Shown here one piece after another: positions 1 to 12,543 of a stretch of DNA of 64,000 bases; position 1 is the first letter of the stretch, and every line of letters starts with the position of its first letter. This DNA is from Aspidapion aeneum. Lineage: Eukaryota; Arthropoda; Insecta; Coleoptera; Brentidae. Location of the stretch: positions 16,810,087 to 16,874,086 of the forward strand of contig OY755038.1 in NCBI GenBank assembly GCA_963576565.1, written 5' to 3'. The notes below the pieces were generated by a model. It had not been told where the DNA came from and made no database searches. It was given only the letters and a program-made list of their open reading frames with translations. The position numbers and the translations under genes are program-made.

Positions 1-155
1 TACTTATTATTTATAAAATTTTACAAAGGCAGAGGAGGCGGCAATAGCGGAAAAGCTACATTGTTTACCAACAAATGAATGAATGACCGCCGAAACCGGG
101 GCTACTACTTCTCTTTATATGTTATTACTCTGAGGTTCTTAATTTAAATCCACAT

Positions 156-1801
<1,646 letters not shown>

Positions 1802-2745
1802 TACACACGTCGCACACAGAAAAGTTTTAGAGAATAGCTATTCAAAAGTATTTTTTTAAAATTAAAAAATATTAACTGGCAATAGAGCAAGGAAATGCTG
1901 CTTCTCTATTTGCAGCCATTCCAACAGGAACAGGTTTTTAGAAGAAATTTTTTATATTTAAGTCAAATTTATTTTAACGTTTTTTTTTTATTTAATTTTA
2001 TTTTTTCCATTAATATTTTATTGTTTTGCTATTTAATGTTTATGTTAAGTTTTTACAAGTTTTATAGAAGTTTTATATATTTCTATATATTTAAATAAAA
2101 TAAGGGTATTCCAGAAGTCTCTCTTATTTAAAATAGTAAAATATTTTTGTTTTTTGTCAATGTTTATTTATTAAATATTTATCTCTAGCTTAGATCCGGG
2201 TTTATAGCTCGGAAAAATCTCTTAGGTGTCACTATTTCAATACTAAATTTAAAAATTGGGTTTTAAAAAAAATTAAAAATAAATAAATAGGAATGTTCGA
2301 TTTATAAATTACGCTAAAGGATGATCGCTAGTAGATACTGGATTGAAAAACTGTGAAATTAAAAACGTTTTGAAAATTTACAAAAATAAATCATATTGTT
2401 AAAAGTCAGTAAGCGTATAAACGTACCAGAAATAAGAGTTTGCTTAGCAGAAAAAATAATCGTATTAATGCCAAGTTAATCATGAGAGTAACAAAAATAA
2501 AATAAGGTAAAATATAAAAACTTTGTTATTGTCAAACTTATAAAATAAAATTACTCGTGCTGAAAGTTTTGGACGCTTTGAGCTGTAATAAAAAACTCAA
2601 ACATAAAATTTTACGAGGTGTGTCACAAATGACATGCTTCTCTTGATACAAATTCACATTTTTTTGCACACCTGGCACACAAGAAAATTTTAGAGAATAG
2701 CTGGTTAAAAGTTTTTTTTTTTTATTAAAAAAATTAAACTCGTAA
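1802..2745. other. AT-rich stretch with a diverged ~80-bp duplicate
   Basis: There is no supported gene. The sequence just after element copy A (about 1801-1880, with TTTTAGAGAATAGCT) recurs in diverged form at about 2660-2740, so this is old dispersed or duplicated repeat DNA. Short open frames are AT-rich and resemble no family I recognise. Confidence 0.4.
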
Positions 2746-5460
2746 TACTATTAGGAACCACAAAAGACAAAACGGACAAAAGATATTTATATATAAAATT
2801 TTTGACCAAAGGGATAATATTGTCATGTATAATATGTGGAATCATAACATTCCGGAACATTCCACTAAACTTTTCCGTTACATGCTTTTTTTTCAAAATT
2901 TTTTGGCTTGGTTTTTTAAAAAAAATATTTATAAAATAAATATTATGAGACTATAAAGACTTTAAGAACTCGGTTTCATTTAAATTCACTATGAATAACA
3001 TTATCGTCATACAAAAGAATTATTATTAAAAATACCCAAATTCAAACTAATACAATATTTTAAAATGCATACCAATTATAACAAAAAAGGACTATAAAGA
3101 TAGCTTTTCTTTAATTTAAGGTTGGAAAATAACCATAGTTCCCAAAATCTATAGAGTAAAGTAGGCATTTATGGAATAGTCGGGAAATATGGAATTTATT
3201 ATAATTTGAAAACGGGTGGCTCCATCTCTAAGGTGATGATTATATTAGAATGCTTGTTAAAATTGTAGACTTCTGGAATAGAATAAAACTGCCGCTATAC
3301 CACACCAACGCCGAAAAACGTGAGGTTATGATTTCCACGTGTTTAATGTTTGTGCACGGTTAAAATCGTTTTGTGAATAAACTTTGTTGAAATAAAGTTG
3401 TGTAAACGCATGGTAAGTTTATTTAGGCATATGATGGTAGAAATTTTAAGGATTTGCTATGATATTTTTTACAATAACTAACAGAGTACTTGTTTTGTTT
3501 ACATTTTGTGGAGCGTGTAATATGGAATATTCCATATTACCCGCCCTGTTGCTATCCCGAATGCTATATCGAATGGGCTCACGAAGCTTGTATAAGCTTA
3601 TACCAGTGCAGAAAAAGATGTTTTTGTTTGCGATTCTTGCAATTCGTAGACGTATTTTTTGTCGGCCAATTTTCTAATGTTAAATCATATAATAAAGTTT
3701 TTTTGCGTGTAATAAGTTTATTCAATATTACCCGATATGACCATTCCATATTACCCGCCATGTTTTATTTTTGAACAAAAAGACATTTTTTTTTTAATTT
3801 CTAAAATTTTTGAAAATGATTTAATCTTTAATTTAGCAGCTGTCAATCTTTGGAGATACTTAGAAATATTTTTTAATGGAATCTTGCAGCTTTAAACACT
3901 CAGGCTTTGGTGTTATCACTGTAAACATAATTGGTCTTCCATATATGCCGACTTTACATAGCTTATGGACCTTTGGCCAGCCACATGCAGAACTTTTATC
4001 AAGGAAATAATTTTTTTATTAAAAGGTACTTGTCTATTAAAAACGGATAAGAATAGACCATAAATACATACTGTATAAAAAGTACGTTTTTCAAATTTTG
4101 TCGTTTACACAGCTTGTCGCGACGGGATAGCGTAATTTCCTAGCTTTGTCGAAATGAAAACGGCAATTGAAGTCCAGTCCAGCTTCCTTTAATGGGTCAG
4201 TCCAGGAACCACGTTTCGGCTGAATTGCCTTTTGATGAAAATATGAAAGAGGCTTCTTTGTCTTAACCCTCAAATGGTGACGTATGGTACAGTAAGCTAT
4301 TCACGAAAATTAGAATGCCTGGAGGGGAGAAGACTAGAGATTTTACAAAAAAATTACCCCAAAGTTAAATTTACCCCATCTGGGAAAACAAACGTTTATT
4401 TAACTAAAATAAAGAAAAAAAATCGGCAACACGCTAGATGATTACCTTCTTTCATTTAACAGCAGTTTCACACACGGCGCCGCGGACTTTCTTGTGGATG
4501 GAATTTTTTGGTCTTAATCTAAAACACGTGTGACTTCTTTCAGTGTCTTTTCGGAAGTGGTTCTTCATTCACCTGTCAAATACAGGGGGGCACTTCAAAC
4601 TCCCAACGTGTGCAAAGCGCGCATTAATTTAGCAAAATGATCGGGTGTTTAAACAACGAGTTTATTTTTTAAAGGTTTGGCTAAAGAGCCCAAAAATATC
4701 AAAACAAAATTCAAGGTTAGGTTTTCCCAAAAATTCAAATAAAAACAAAAACAGAAAATAACTGGCAGCATTAAACAAAATATTAACCGATTTAACAACA
4801 AAAGACGAAGAAACGTCATTTAGAATTAGACCAAAATTGATAAACCTTAAAAACACCTTAAAATCACACGAACTCTCAATACAAACCAAATACCTTCATA
4901 TGCTTTAAGGTATTTGATACAAACAAAGCAACTGGCCCGCTGGTGACATAAGCAGGCAGTGTTCGTGTCGCTTGAGTGACGCTAACATAGAGTTAAATAG
5001 AAATATGCAATCCTGTGTGTTTAGGATCGTTGAGGCTTCGCTACCTGTAAAGCTTGCTATACGATGAGTGACCTTAGGAGAAGTAACTCTGGGTTTTTTT
5101 GTTTCTTAGTATGTGGATAAGCATAGTGCAAATTTTTCAAACTGGTAACCAGAAGTGAAATATTTTTGCACTTAATCAACGGATTACGACGACCACTCGA
5201 CGGTTAATCAGTTAAGAGTGTAAAAACGTTGGTCAAAGCACGTCCCCTCGATAATAAGAAGCCTTTGACGCATTCTGTTACCCGACTCTCCAGAAAATTT
5301 GAGATAATATTTACTCTCAGTTTGACGAGTCTGGGGTACGTTCATAATTAACGCCGTGTGCAGACCGGGCGCGCGCTGCGTTTTTGTCCATTCACGATTG
5401 ACGCCGAATGTATTTTCCGTTCATGATTCGGTTGGTGACTTTGGTACGCACACCGGGACG
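2746..5460. other. AT-rich intergenic stretch, no gene seen
   Basis: I see no recognisable coding region or transposon. Apart from the palindrome at 3517-3540, only short shared words such as ATTCCATATTACCCGCC (about 3527 and 3744) repeat locally. A splice-donor-like GTAAGT follows a less AT-rich block at about 3412, too little to call an exon. Confidence 0.4.
3517..3540. repeat. 24-bp perfect palindrome
   Basis: The sequence is GTAATATGGAAT followed by its exact reverse complement. The motif TGGAAT also recurs nearby (about 3170-3195 and 3745). The function is unknown; it could be a remnant of a foldback element or a dimeric protein site. Confidence 0.8.
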
Positions 5461-5616
5461 TGGGCGTAGTCAGGGTCTCGCTCAGGGTGGGGCAAAAAAG
5501 CAAAAAAATGTACAATCAAATAACCTAAACTTAATTTAATATTAAATTGCGAGGAAACGTCTTACTAAATGAGCTAAAGCAAGTGCCTCACCCTGCCCCA
5601 CCCTGACTACGCCCAT
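5461..5616. repeat. Short foldback repeat
   Basis: GGGCGTAGTCAGGG (5462-5475) is matched by its reverse complement CCCTGACTACGCCC (about 5602-5615). Flanking sequence including CAGGGTGGGGCA also pairs imperfectly. It is about 155 bp long and has no coding content, consistent with a small MITE remnant. Confidence 0.55.
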
Positions 5617-6120
5617 GCACAGGAAAGGCGAAAAGACGTTTACGATTAACACACTGCAAACAATCATTTATCTACCTCGATTAGTTGGGTAAAACTTAAC
5701 TTTTAATGCGTATAGCGAAAATGAAACATATGAGAGCAAACTCTAACCCAACTTTACTCCTTTTTTTTTGTCAAAATTATAATTTTTCTTAATTTCACGA
5801 CTTTTTTTAAAGGATTTAAATTAATATTTTGTTTTAAAGTATTTAAATAAGCGCAATATGGTTCAAAACTTACGCAATGCCTTATTAAAAATTTTGAGGT
5901 TTCTTAATTTTTTTCCTATGATTTTATCATAGTTCCTATCGTTTTATCATAGTTCCTATCAGCCTTATAAAGCTTAGCTCTATAGCGTTTCTGAAAGTGG
6001 GCAATGTAACATTTACACAACTTGACATTGTAACATTTACATAACTTGACATTTATAGGGAAGGAAAGCAAATTAAAATGTTTGGGTTTTTACAAGCTTT
6101 TATTTAGCTTCAGATGTTCT
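5617..6120. other. AT-rich stretch; tail resembles 7612-7745
   Basis: No gene is seen. The part at about 5930-6095, which includes AGCGTTTCTGAAAGTGGGCA, is a diverged direct repeat of 7612-7745. The minisatellite and foldback element at 6121-7600 thus lie between two related monomers of an older repeat. The stretch 6085-6125 (ACAAGCTTTTATTTAGCTTC) recurs at about 61713. Confidence 0.5.
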
Positions 6121-6900
6121 GTCTAACTAAATTTGGTACACACATAGTGGTCCCATGACAATACAACATTAAGAAAAAAATATCCTCCCACCCCTACCCC
6201 CACCCCTTCTATAGAAAAATGTGTTTTTGACACACTTCCCGTTATCCGATTTGGATAAAATTTGGTATACACATAGTGGTCCGATGATAATACAACAATA
6301 AAAAAAAATATTCTACCACCCTTACCCCCACCCCCTTCCATAAAAAAATTTGCTTTTGACACACTTCCCGTTATCCGATTTGGATAAAATTTGGTATACA
6401 TATAGTGATCCGATGACAATACAATATTAAGAAAAAAATATCCTCCCACCCCTACCCCCACCCCCTTTCATAGAAAAATGCGTTTTGCACACACTTTCCA
6501 TTATCCGATTTGGATGAAATTTGGTATTCACATAGTGGTCCGATGACAATACAACATTAGGAAAAAAATATCCTCCCACCCCTACTCCCACCCCCTTCCA
6601 TAGAAAATGCATTTTTGACACCCTTGCCATTATCCGATTTGGATAAAATTTGGTATACATATAGTGGTCCGATAACAATACAACATTGAAAAAAATATCC
6701 TCCCACTCCTACCCCACCCCCTTCTATAGAAAAATGCGTTTTTGACACACTTCCCATTATCCGATTTGGATGAAATTTGGTATACATATAGTGGTCCGAT
6801 GTCAATACAACAATAATTTTAAAAAATCCTCCCACCCCTACCCCCCACCCCTTCTATAAAAAAATGCCTTTTTGACACACTTCACTTCAAATGACTTTTA
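6121..6900. repeat. ~129-bp minisatellite, about six units
   Basis: Each unit carries TTATCCGATTTGGATAAA, ATTTGGTATACACATAGTGG, a TCCCACCCCTACCCCCACCC block and TTTTTGACACACTTCCC, with starts about 126-131 bp apart (6224, 6352, 6482, 6612, 6738, 6868). The reverse-strand open frames here are translations of the repeat and not genes. A second array of the same unit is at 62490-62985. Confidence 0.9.
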
Positions 6901-7121
6901 TAAAATTTGGTATATGCATAAAGGTCCGATGGCAATACAGCCCAAACAAAAAATATATTTCTACCTCTACTCACACCCTCCCCTTCCCCCAATAGAAAAA
7001 TGAGTTTATAAACAACTCACGATCAGCGATTTTATTATAATCTAGTATAAACTCTTCTGTTCTGTTATTGAACAAATATTTTCATTTAATAGGGTAGATA
7101 GCTGAGACTAAATAGTAGAAA

Positions 7122-7600
7122 ATAAATTGGTAAAAAAAATTTTTTAAGCAACAAGCTGTTATAAAATGCACTAAAAATTAAAAAATAATTGTCCAACATT
7201 CTGATATTATCATAATAATAAAAGCGATGGCCGCAAACCAAAGCATAAGTTAATCTAAATTTGTGATCTAAACACTTAAAGAATATTCAACATAGCAGGT
7301 CATCAAAGATATGTTTGATGTGCTGGAATGTTATGTCATTATGTCAGAGAAATGCTGGGGTATCTTGGGCCGGGTTGGGTGGGTTTGGTACCTCTGAATT
7401 TTTCTGGTAGATAGATTCTTGGAAATAGTGATATTTAACTGATACGGATATCTTATCGTGCTAACATCGTCAAAATTGCCATCAGTCGGCCATCGCTTTT
7501 ATTATTATGATAATATCGGAATGTTGGAAAATTATTTTTTAATTTCTAGTGCATTTTATAAAAGCTTGTGACTTAAAAAAAATTTTTTGCCAATTTATTT
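7122..7600. mobile_element. Foldback MITE, copy 1
   Basis: Terminal inverted repeats of about 110 bp (7122-7233 and 7487-7600) are highly similar and include ATAATAATAAAAGCGATGGCC and its complement. The 250-bp centre is non-coding. The whole unit recurs at 63031-63512 with its neighbouring minisatellite, so it is a dispersed mobile or duplicated unit. No transposase is encoded. The TIR length suggests a foldback or MUDR-type MITE, but I cannot assign the superfamily. Confidence 0.75.
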
Positions 7601-8162
7601 AATTTTTTCATATAGTTTTATCATATTTTCTATCAGTCTGCCAAAGTTCAGATCTCTAGCGTTTCTGGAAGTGGGCAATGTTACTTTTACATAACTTTAG
7701 ATGTATAGGGGAGGGCAGTAAATTAGAATTTTGTGGTTTTTTTCTTTTGTCCAAGGGTTTAGTCATAATTTCTAGAAGTTTGCCAAATTTCAGCTTTGTA
7801 GCATGTCTGGAAGTGCAGTTGAATTTTAATGATCTATACATGAGATACATTCGACGTTTTTTGAAATTTCGTAACTACTTTACTACTTCATGGAAGTCCA
7901 TGAAACTTGGACTGTGCAAAGTTTGAATTTCGTAGCTCATTCTGAAGTAGAGTTTTAGATAGGTCACATGTGGGCTGAAATGTTTCAAAAAGATGGTACA
8001 GCAGTTTCCGCGCAAACTTGGCGGGGAATTGCCGTGCCTTCAGATTATATACTCACTCAAACAAAATTTTCGCCTTTTTTTTGAGTGTGCACCCCCAAAG
8101 TTTTACAACACTGATTGGGGGTATCCTGAAAATTTCTGAGACTAGACTCGCATGTTTGTAGC
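7601..8162. other. Degenerate tandem monomers, no gene
   Basis: This stretch holds diverged monomers sharing words such as AGCGTTTCTGGAAGTG and GCATGTCTGGAAGTG. Sequence at about 8050-8140 (ATTTTCGCC followed by a T-rich run and GTGTGCA) recurs at 13728-13800. No coding region is supported. Confidence 0.4.
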
Positions 8163-8188
8163 TCTCGCTCTATCTCTCTCTCGCTCTA

Positions 8189-8233
<45 letters not shown>

Positions 8234-8234
8234 A
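8163..8234. repeat. (TC)n microsatellite
   Basis: An impure CTCTAT-rich start passes into a pure TC run and ends at CTCGAGC. Confidence 0.9.
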
Positions 8235-8856
8235 GCAATTCTCGAGAGCATTTCTCTTAAATCCACATGCACCCTGAAGTATAGTGGTTTTAATTCACTT
8301 GCTAATTATTTTTTTCTTAAAATATTAATTTGCCAAAATACTCAATAGACATAATGCAATCTTATGAGTTAGTACGTGGGTTCCATTTTTGAATGGAATA
8401 AATGCAAATAAATGATTAGGTTTAAGTTATTTGAATTCTCAAAGGTTTCAGGATTTGTATTTTCCAAGATTTTTCCAATTTCTCGTAGTTTCTTTAAGTA
8501 ATATTTTCTACAGTACACCGGTCTATTTTTTGATGAGTAACAGGCTGAATTTTAGTAAATAGGTGAATTTTGCTGAGACTAGCCACTTTTTAATATGTGA
8601 AACTTCTTGAAAATAATTCCTAACTAACAGAGTGTGCAGGCAAATTTTAATTTAGTGGATGCAAAAAATGCACTCCATCTATCAATCTATTTAGCCTTGT
8701 CCGATCTTGTTTTTTTTTAGTCAGTTCAACGCTTAAAATATGTCTGCGCCTGCGCACTCTGATTAGAATTACTTTGAAGAATTTTCGCAGAGAAAAAGTT
8801 TGGCGACTTGGCAAAATGAAGCTATCAACGAAAATTCAGTTTGTTATTCATCACTT
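8235..8856. other. AT-rich stretch, nothing recognised
   Basis: I see no coding region or repeat structure that I can support here. Confidence 0.4.
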
Positions 8857-9426
8857 AAAAAATACTCTGCCAATATATGGGCCCCTAAGCTCACACTAGG
8901 TACTATAGTTATAGTGTACGTGTGAGCTAATATAACTAAAAACTGAAATATATTTTATTTAACTCCAGACTAAATTACCTTTTGTTTGATACCACACAAG
9001 CCATGTTTTGACTTAAACTCAAATTTTTGAAATCTACCCCCACCCTTAAAAAAAACAAAAAACTAAAATGTATTTTGTTAAACTGCGGACTCAATTACCT
9101 TTCGTTTGATATCACACACGCCATATTTTCACTTAAACTCTAATTTTTAAAATATACCCCCACCCTTTTTTTAAAAATAAATTAAAATGTATTTTGTTTA
9201 ACTGCAGACTCAATTACCTTTCGTTTGATATCACACACGCCATATTTTCACATAAACTCTAATTTTTGAAATCTACCCCCACTCTTTTATTTGGTTTCTG
9301 TTCGGTGGATTTTGTTCATTTTTAAATGGGACCATCTCGACCCAAGACCCAGCCTAGGTACCAAATTTCATTAAAATCGGCCAAGCGGTTTTTGAGTTAT
9401 GCGCGTTGGTCGTTACAGACAGACAT

Positions 9427-9461
<35 letters not shown>

Positions 9462-9620
9462 TACAGACAGACAGACAGACGGCGCAACAAAAAAGTTTCA
9501 AAATCATCTGAAACGCAAAGATATATAAAAATTTTTGAAATCGGAGCAACTTTTTTTTTCTCGAAAAAATTAGGATCACCATAGCTCACACTACTATAGT
9601 ATAGTATATGTGTGAGCTAA
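8857..9620 (-). mobile_element. Hairpin-ended non-autonomous repeat, copy B
   Basis: This is the reverse-strand copy of the element at 156-1801, with both terminal hairpins intact. The inner one at about 8890-8930 pairs TAGCTCACAC with GTGTGAGCTA. It holds three ~110-bp monomers and a short CAGA/TCTG tract (about 9417-9480). The short open frames over the tract are repeat artefacts. Confidence 0.75.
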
Positions 9621-9827
9621 TAGACCGGTATACTATGGACTAATACGGGGAATATTTATAAATATCGTAATTCCAACAATCCATAATACTCTTTTCCATT
9701 TTATAAAATATATTATATCAATTCTGTGAGAAAACTTGTTTATGGCAAAATGTTTCAGAGAATATGATGACGTTGTTAATAGTTTGGCAAAACATTTGTG
9801 GTTTTTGACCAATTTTCTACTACCACT

Positions 9828-10592
9828 ACTATGTCGGTTTAAAACGTTTTTCTACGTTGTCCGACGCCTATTTTCCACCTCCTTCGATCGTACCATATCA
9901 GTTGTCTTTAACTGATGTCATCCGTTATGCTTTCATCGATTCCCATTATTTCTTTTATGGTCTTATTTCTTATATGATTTGTATTATTGTTTTGTATTTT
10001 TCTATTACGTGACAATTCTCTATTCCATCCAACAGCGTGCTTTTCACCATTGTTTGATATATGTTAAATTTTAAATTCTATTTTATCTTTCTACTCCACA
10101 AAATACTGTTAGGACATCCAATAACCTCTTTTGCTTTTACAGTTATTTTTTTCCAGTTTCTTAGTTTCTATGTCTTATCAAATGTGAAACCAAGTATACA
10201 TACTCATTGAATGGAGATATAGTTTCTCCATCGTCTAGATCTAACTCACTTGATTCGTTTCCTATACATAAATACAGTGTCTTGTCCATGTTTACTGTTA
10301 AACCCTACTTTTGGTATTCTTCCGTTAACTTTCTCATCATATATTCCATGTCTTCTTTATCATTAGCTACAATTATTTGGTGGTCACCAAACTGTAGTGC
10401 GTATATGGTAAATCGGTCGTTAAGTTGTATTCCCCTGCCGCGTACTTTTCGTTTCCACTTTTTTAGAGCTACTGCGATATATATTTTAAAAAGAATTGGA
10501 TAAATACAACATCCTTGTCTTAAGCCTTTTGTTATTATACCAAGAATTCTTTTGAAAGTCGATTTCCAATTTTAATTTTAGATTTTGACGCA
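9828..10592 (-). pseudogene. Non-LTR retrotransposon fragment (RT to C-terminus), copy 1
   Basis: Read on the minus strand, this matches the fragments at 20645-21466 and 55284-56005. It includes the reverse-transcriptase stretch around the FADD box, here altered so that the box region reads near FGDHQ, and the downstream part leading to the 3' end at 9828, which finishes in CATAGTAGTGG-like sequence. Both ends are truncated and the frame is broken by many stops. The clade is probably RTE- or CR1-like; I cannot decide. It is dead. Confidence 0.65.
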
Positions 10593-11205
10593 ATTTAAAC
10601 TAAAATTTTAAACAAAACGTAACGTAGAGCGCTCTATCGGATATTAACGTGCAGTGTTACGTACAAATACGTAGCACAACTTCAACTATCTAATAAATCC
10701 ATACCAAGATTATACAAAATTTTAATAATATTTTTTAAATATGCTGCATATTATAATACAGGCTATTTTAATATAGTAATTTTAGGGAAATATTTACTAT
10801 ATTTGCTGATCTGATCCACGGAATAAAACCGAGAATTTTCATTTTCTTCTGATACGATCCGAAAAAATCCGATAATCCGAATAACGAATTGCAAAGTAGC
10901 TTAAACTCTCTATTAACTGTGTATTTATTTAAGTGATTCATTAATTTAATTTTACAAAAGTTTATTTTTTCCCCGCCTTCATAAAATCCATGTCTAATAA
11001 CTTTTTTAAAAGTTTTTATTTTTATCCAGTATGCGATTGCGACGTCAAAAATAAAAGCGTTGTATATATTAGAGATTAAATGAAGTATGGTATACGCTGG
11101 CGCCAGAGCTAATAGCAAACTAGCTTAAACACTCTACTAGGGAATCCAATTCGCAAATGCGAGATCCCGCAGGAATTTCGCGGGATCAACGTTGCAGGAT
11201 TATCC
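10593..11205. other. Repeat-derived stretch shared with 13990-14180
   Basis: About 10870-11050 matches 13990-14180 on the same strand (TTTTACAAAAGTTTATTTTT then CCCGCCTTCATAAA). The words GGGATC/GATCCCGC recur at 11160-11215 just before the hAT fragment. The 116-codon minus-strand open frame at 10768-11118 lies on this repeat and resembles no protein family. Confidence 0.45.
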
Positions 11206-11592
11206 ATGCGGGATCAGCGGGATTCGATATCAGAGGATAATGCACCTTTATCTCATCTGATAACAAGACGCAAACCACCACCTTCGAATCTAAAAGAGAA
11301 ATTGGATCGAAGCTTTCGTACTGCATGGGTATCAGTATCAGAGTCCTTACCTATGGCTGTACCAGCCCGATCGCGAGCATCACTTGACCAGCTACTTAAA
11401 CGTGAAATGCCCCTTTTTGAATGCGGAGGGAATAGGGGCATATACTTGGAAACTGCGTATAACTGTCTAAAGTCGATTCCTCCGACAAGTAGAATCGAAG
11501 CTGAGCGTGCGTATTCAGCCGCAGGTTATATGTGCAATAAAATTAGATCCAGTTTAAAAGATGACATATTAGATGTAACTTTTCCTCCATAA
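11206..11592 (+). pseudogene. hAT-family transposase, C-terminal dimerisation fragment
   Basis: A 128-codon open stretch ends in a typical hAT dimerisation region. The diagnostic part is at about residues 85-120: YLETAYNCLKSIPPTS, then EAERAYSAAG, then KIRSSL. In complete hAT transposases (600-700 residues) this lies at the C-terminus and holds the dimer together. The BED finger and DDE catalytic core are absent here. The open frame starts in unrelated sequence, so the ATG is not a real start. It is a truncated relic and no TIRs were found around it. The hAT-like MITEs at 29.7, 32.8 and 35.4 kb could have been moved by such an enzyme, but nothing links them directly. Confidence 0.8.
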
Positions 11593-11784
11593 GTGCACAT
11601 GTGCACGTGCACCCCCAAATTTTACTTAAAAAAATATTAAACTTTGATCATTCCTTAATTTAATTCATAATTACCCCAAAGGAATTCACTAAAGACTGGA
11701 ATATTATCTAGAAATTAATACCTGATATGTATGCGTTTGTATTCGTGTTCAGACAAGCCTGTGGGGAATGGCGGATGTGCTAAT
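11593..11784. other. Spacer between hAT relic and hammerhead repeat
   Basis: The stretch is short and AT-rich with nothing recognised. Confidence 0.4.
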
Positions 11785-11867
11785 TAAGCCAAATAATACT
11801 AACAAACGTGGAATTTCGTACCCGTGAATTTAAAAATCAAACAAGTTTCGTGGCTAATCGGGCAAGC

Positions 11868-11915
11868 AGTGTTCTGAGGAGTCCCATAAGGACGAAACGG
11901 TTAACTGTCAACACT
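11868..11915 (+). ncRNA. Type I hammerhead ribozyme 1
   Basis: Every core element is present in order. Stem I 5' strand is AGTGTT (11868-11873), then CTGAGGA (the CUGANGA box, 11874-11880). Stem II pairs GTCC with GGAC around a CATAA loop (11881-11893), followed by GAAA (11894-11897). Stem III pairs CGG with CTG (one G-U wobble) around a TTAA loop, followed by the GTC cleavage triplet, predicted cut after C11909. Stem I 3' strand is AACACT (11910-11915), fully complementary to the 5' strand. The short stem III is usual for Penelope/retrozyme hammerheads and often means that cleavage is best from dimeric transcripts. Confidence 0.9.
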
Positions 11916-12381
11916 TATTAGGTGTCCATTAGATCTTGGACCCCCGTGAGGTTAAGCTTTCAGGCTACCCACGGAAAAATATAAGGGAAACAAAAAACTC
12001 CTTTTTGCCCGATTAGCCACGAAACTTGTTTGATTTTTAAATTCACGGGTACGAAATTCCACGTTTGTCAGTATTATTTGGCTTAAAAATTCCGTTGATT
12101 GACGCTCACTGTCTTGAAGACGGGTAAAAATGCAATCTGTGTTGATCCGGCCTGAAAGACAAAGAGCTGTCGTAGGTCACGGACTATAGTTGTTTTCTTT
12201 TATTTGCATTCGATCTTTTCATTGATCGACATTGTATAGCAGTGTTTTCGCCTGCTTTTAGTTTTTTGTTTCTCTCGTATCTCGGTAGATGGCGCCTCTT
12301 GCTATAGTTCGCTCACTAATTACATTTAATTAGAGACAAAACCGTCTGATTAACTTCGCAAGATTTGTCACATTGACCAGC

Positions 12382-12429
12382 AGTGTTCTGAGGAGTCCCA
12401 TAAGGACGAAACGGTTAACTGTCAACACT
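12382..12429 (+). ncRNA. Type I hammerhead ribozyme 2
   Basis: This is identical in core and stems to ribozyme 1, 514 bp downstream in direct orientation. Stem I is AGTGTT with AACACT, the CTGAGGA box is at 12388-12394, stem II pairs GTCC with GGAC, GAAA follows, stem III has a TTAA loop, and cleavage is predicted after C12423. A transcript through both ribozymes would release a unit-length RNA. Confidence 0.9.
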
Positions 12430-12543
12430 TATTAGGTGTCCATTAGATCTTGGACCCCCGTGAGGTTAAGCTTTCAGGCTACCCACGGAAAAATATAAGG
12501 GAAACAAAAAACTCCTTTTTGCCCGATTAGCCACGAAACTTGT

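Larger units (their letters stand above)
11785..12543 (+). mobile_element. Hammerhead-bearing repeat (Penelope-like pLTR or retrozyme type), locus 1
   Basis: About 1.5 tandem units of a ~514-bp repeat are present, each with a hammerhead ribozyme (11868-11915 and 12382-12429). The first ribozyme sits in the loop of an inverted repeat: 11785-11864 pairs with 12006-12085 over 80 bp with one mismatch seen. The block from 12006 (TGCCCGATTAGCCACGAAAC) recurs at about 12519. No reverse transcriptase or GIY-YIG frame is present. Type I hammerheads are known in the pseudo-LTRs of Penelope-like elements, whose ends can be tandem plus inverted, and in metazoan retrozymes. The architecture fits either; Penelope is my preference because of the inverted arm. 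A third copy is at 49122-49673. Confidence 0.75.

Noticed and set aside
6123..6835. Overlapping minus-strand frames with a repeated GVGVGGYFF pattern
   Set aside because: The period equals the 129-bp minisatellite. The same applies to 62485-62938.
10768..11118. 116-codon minus-strand open frame
   Set aside because: Lies on a repeat shared with 13990-14180, has no family resemblance, and the homologous stretch is not open.
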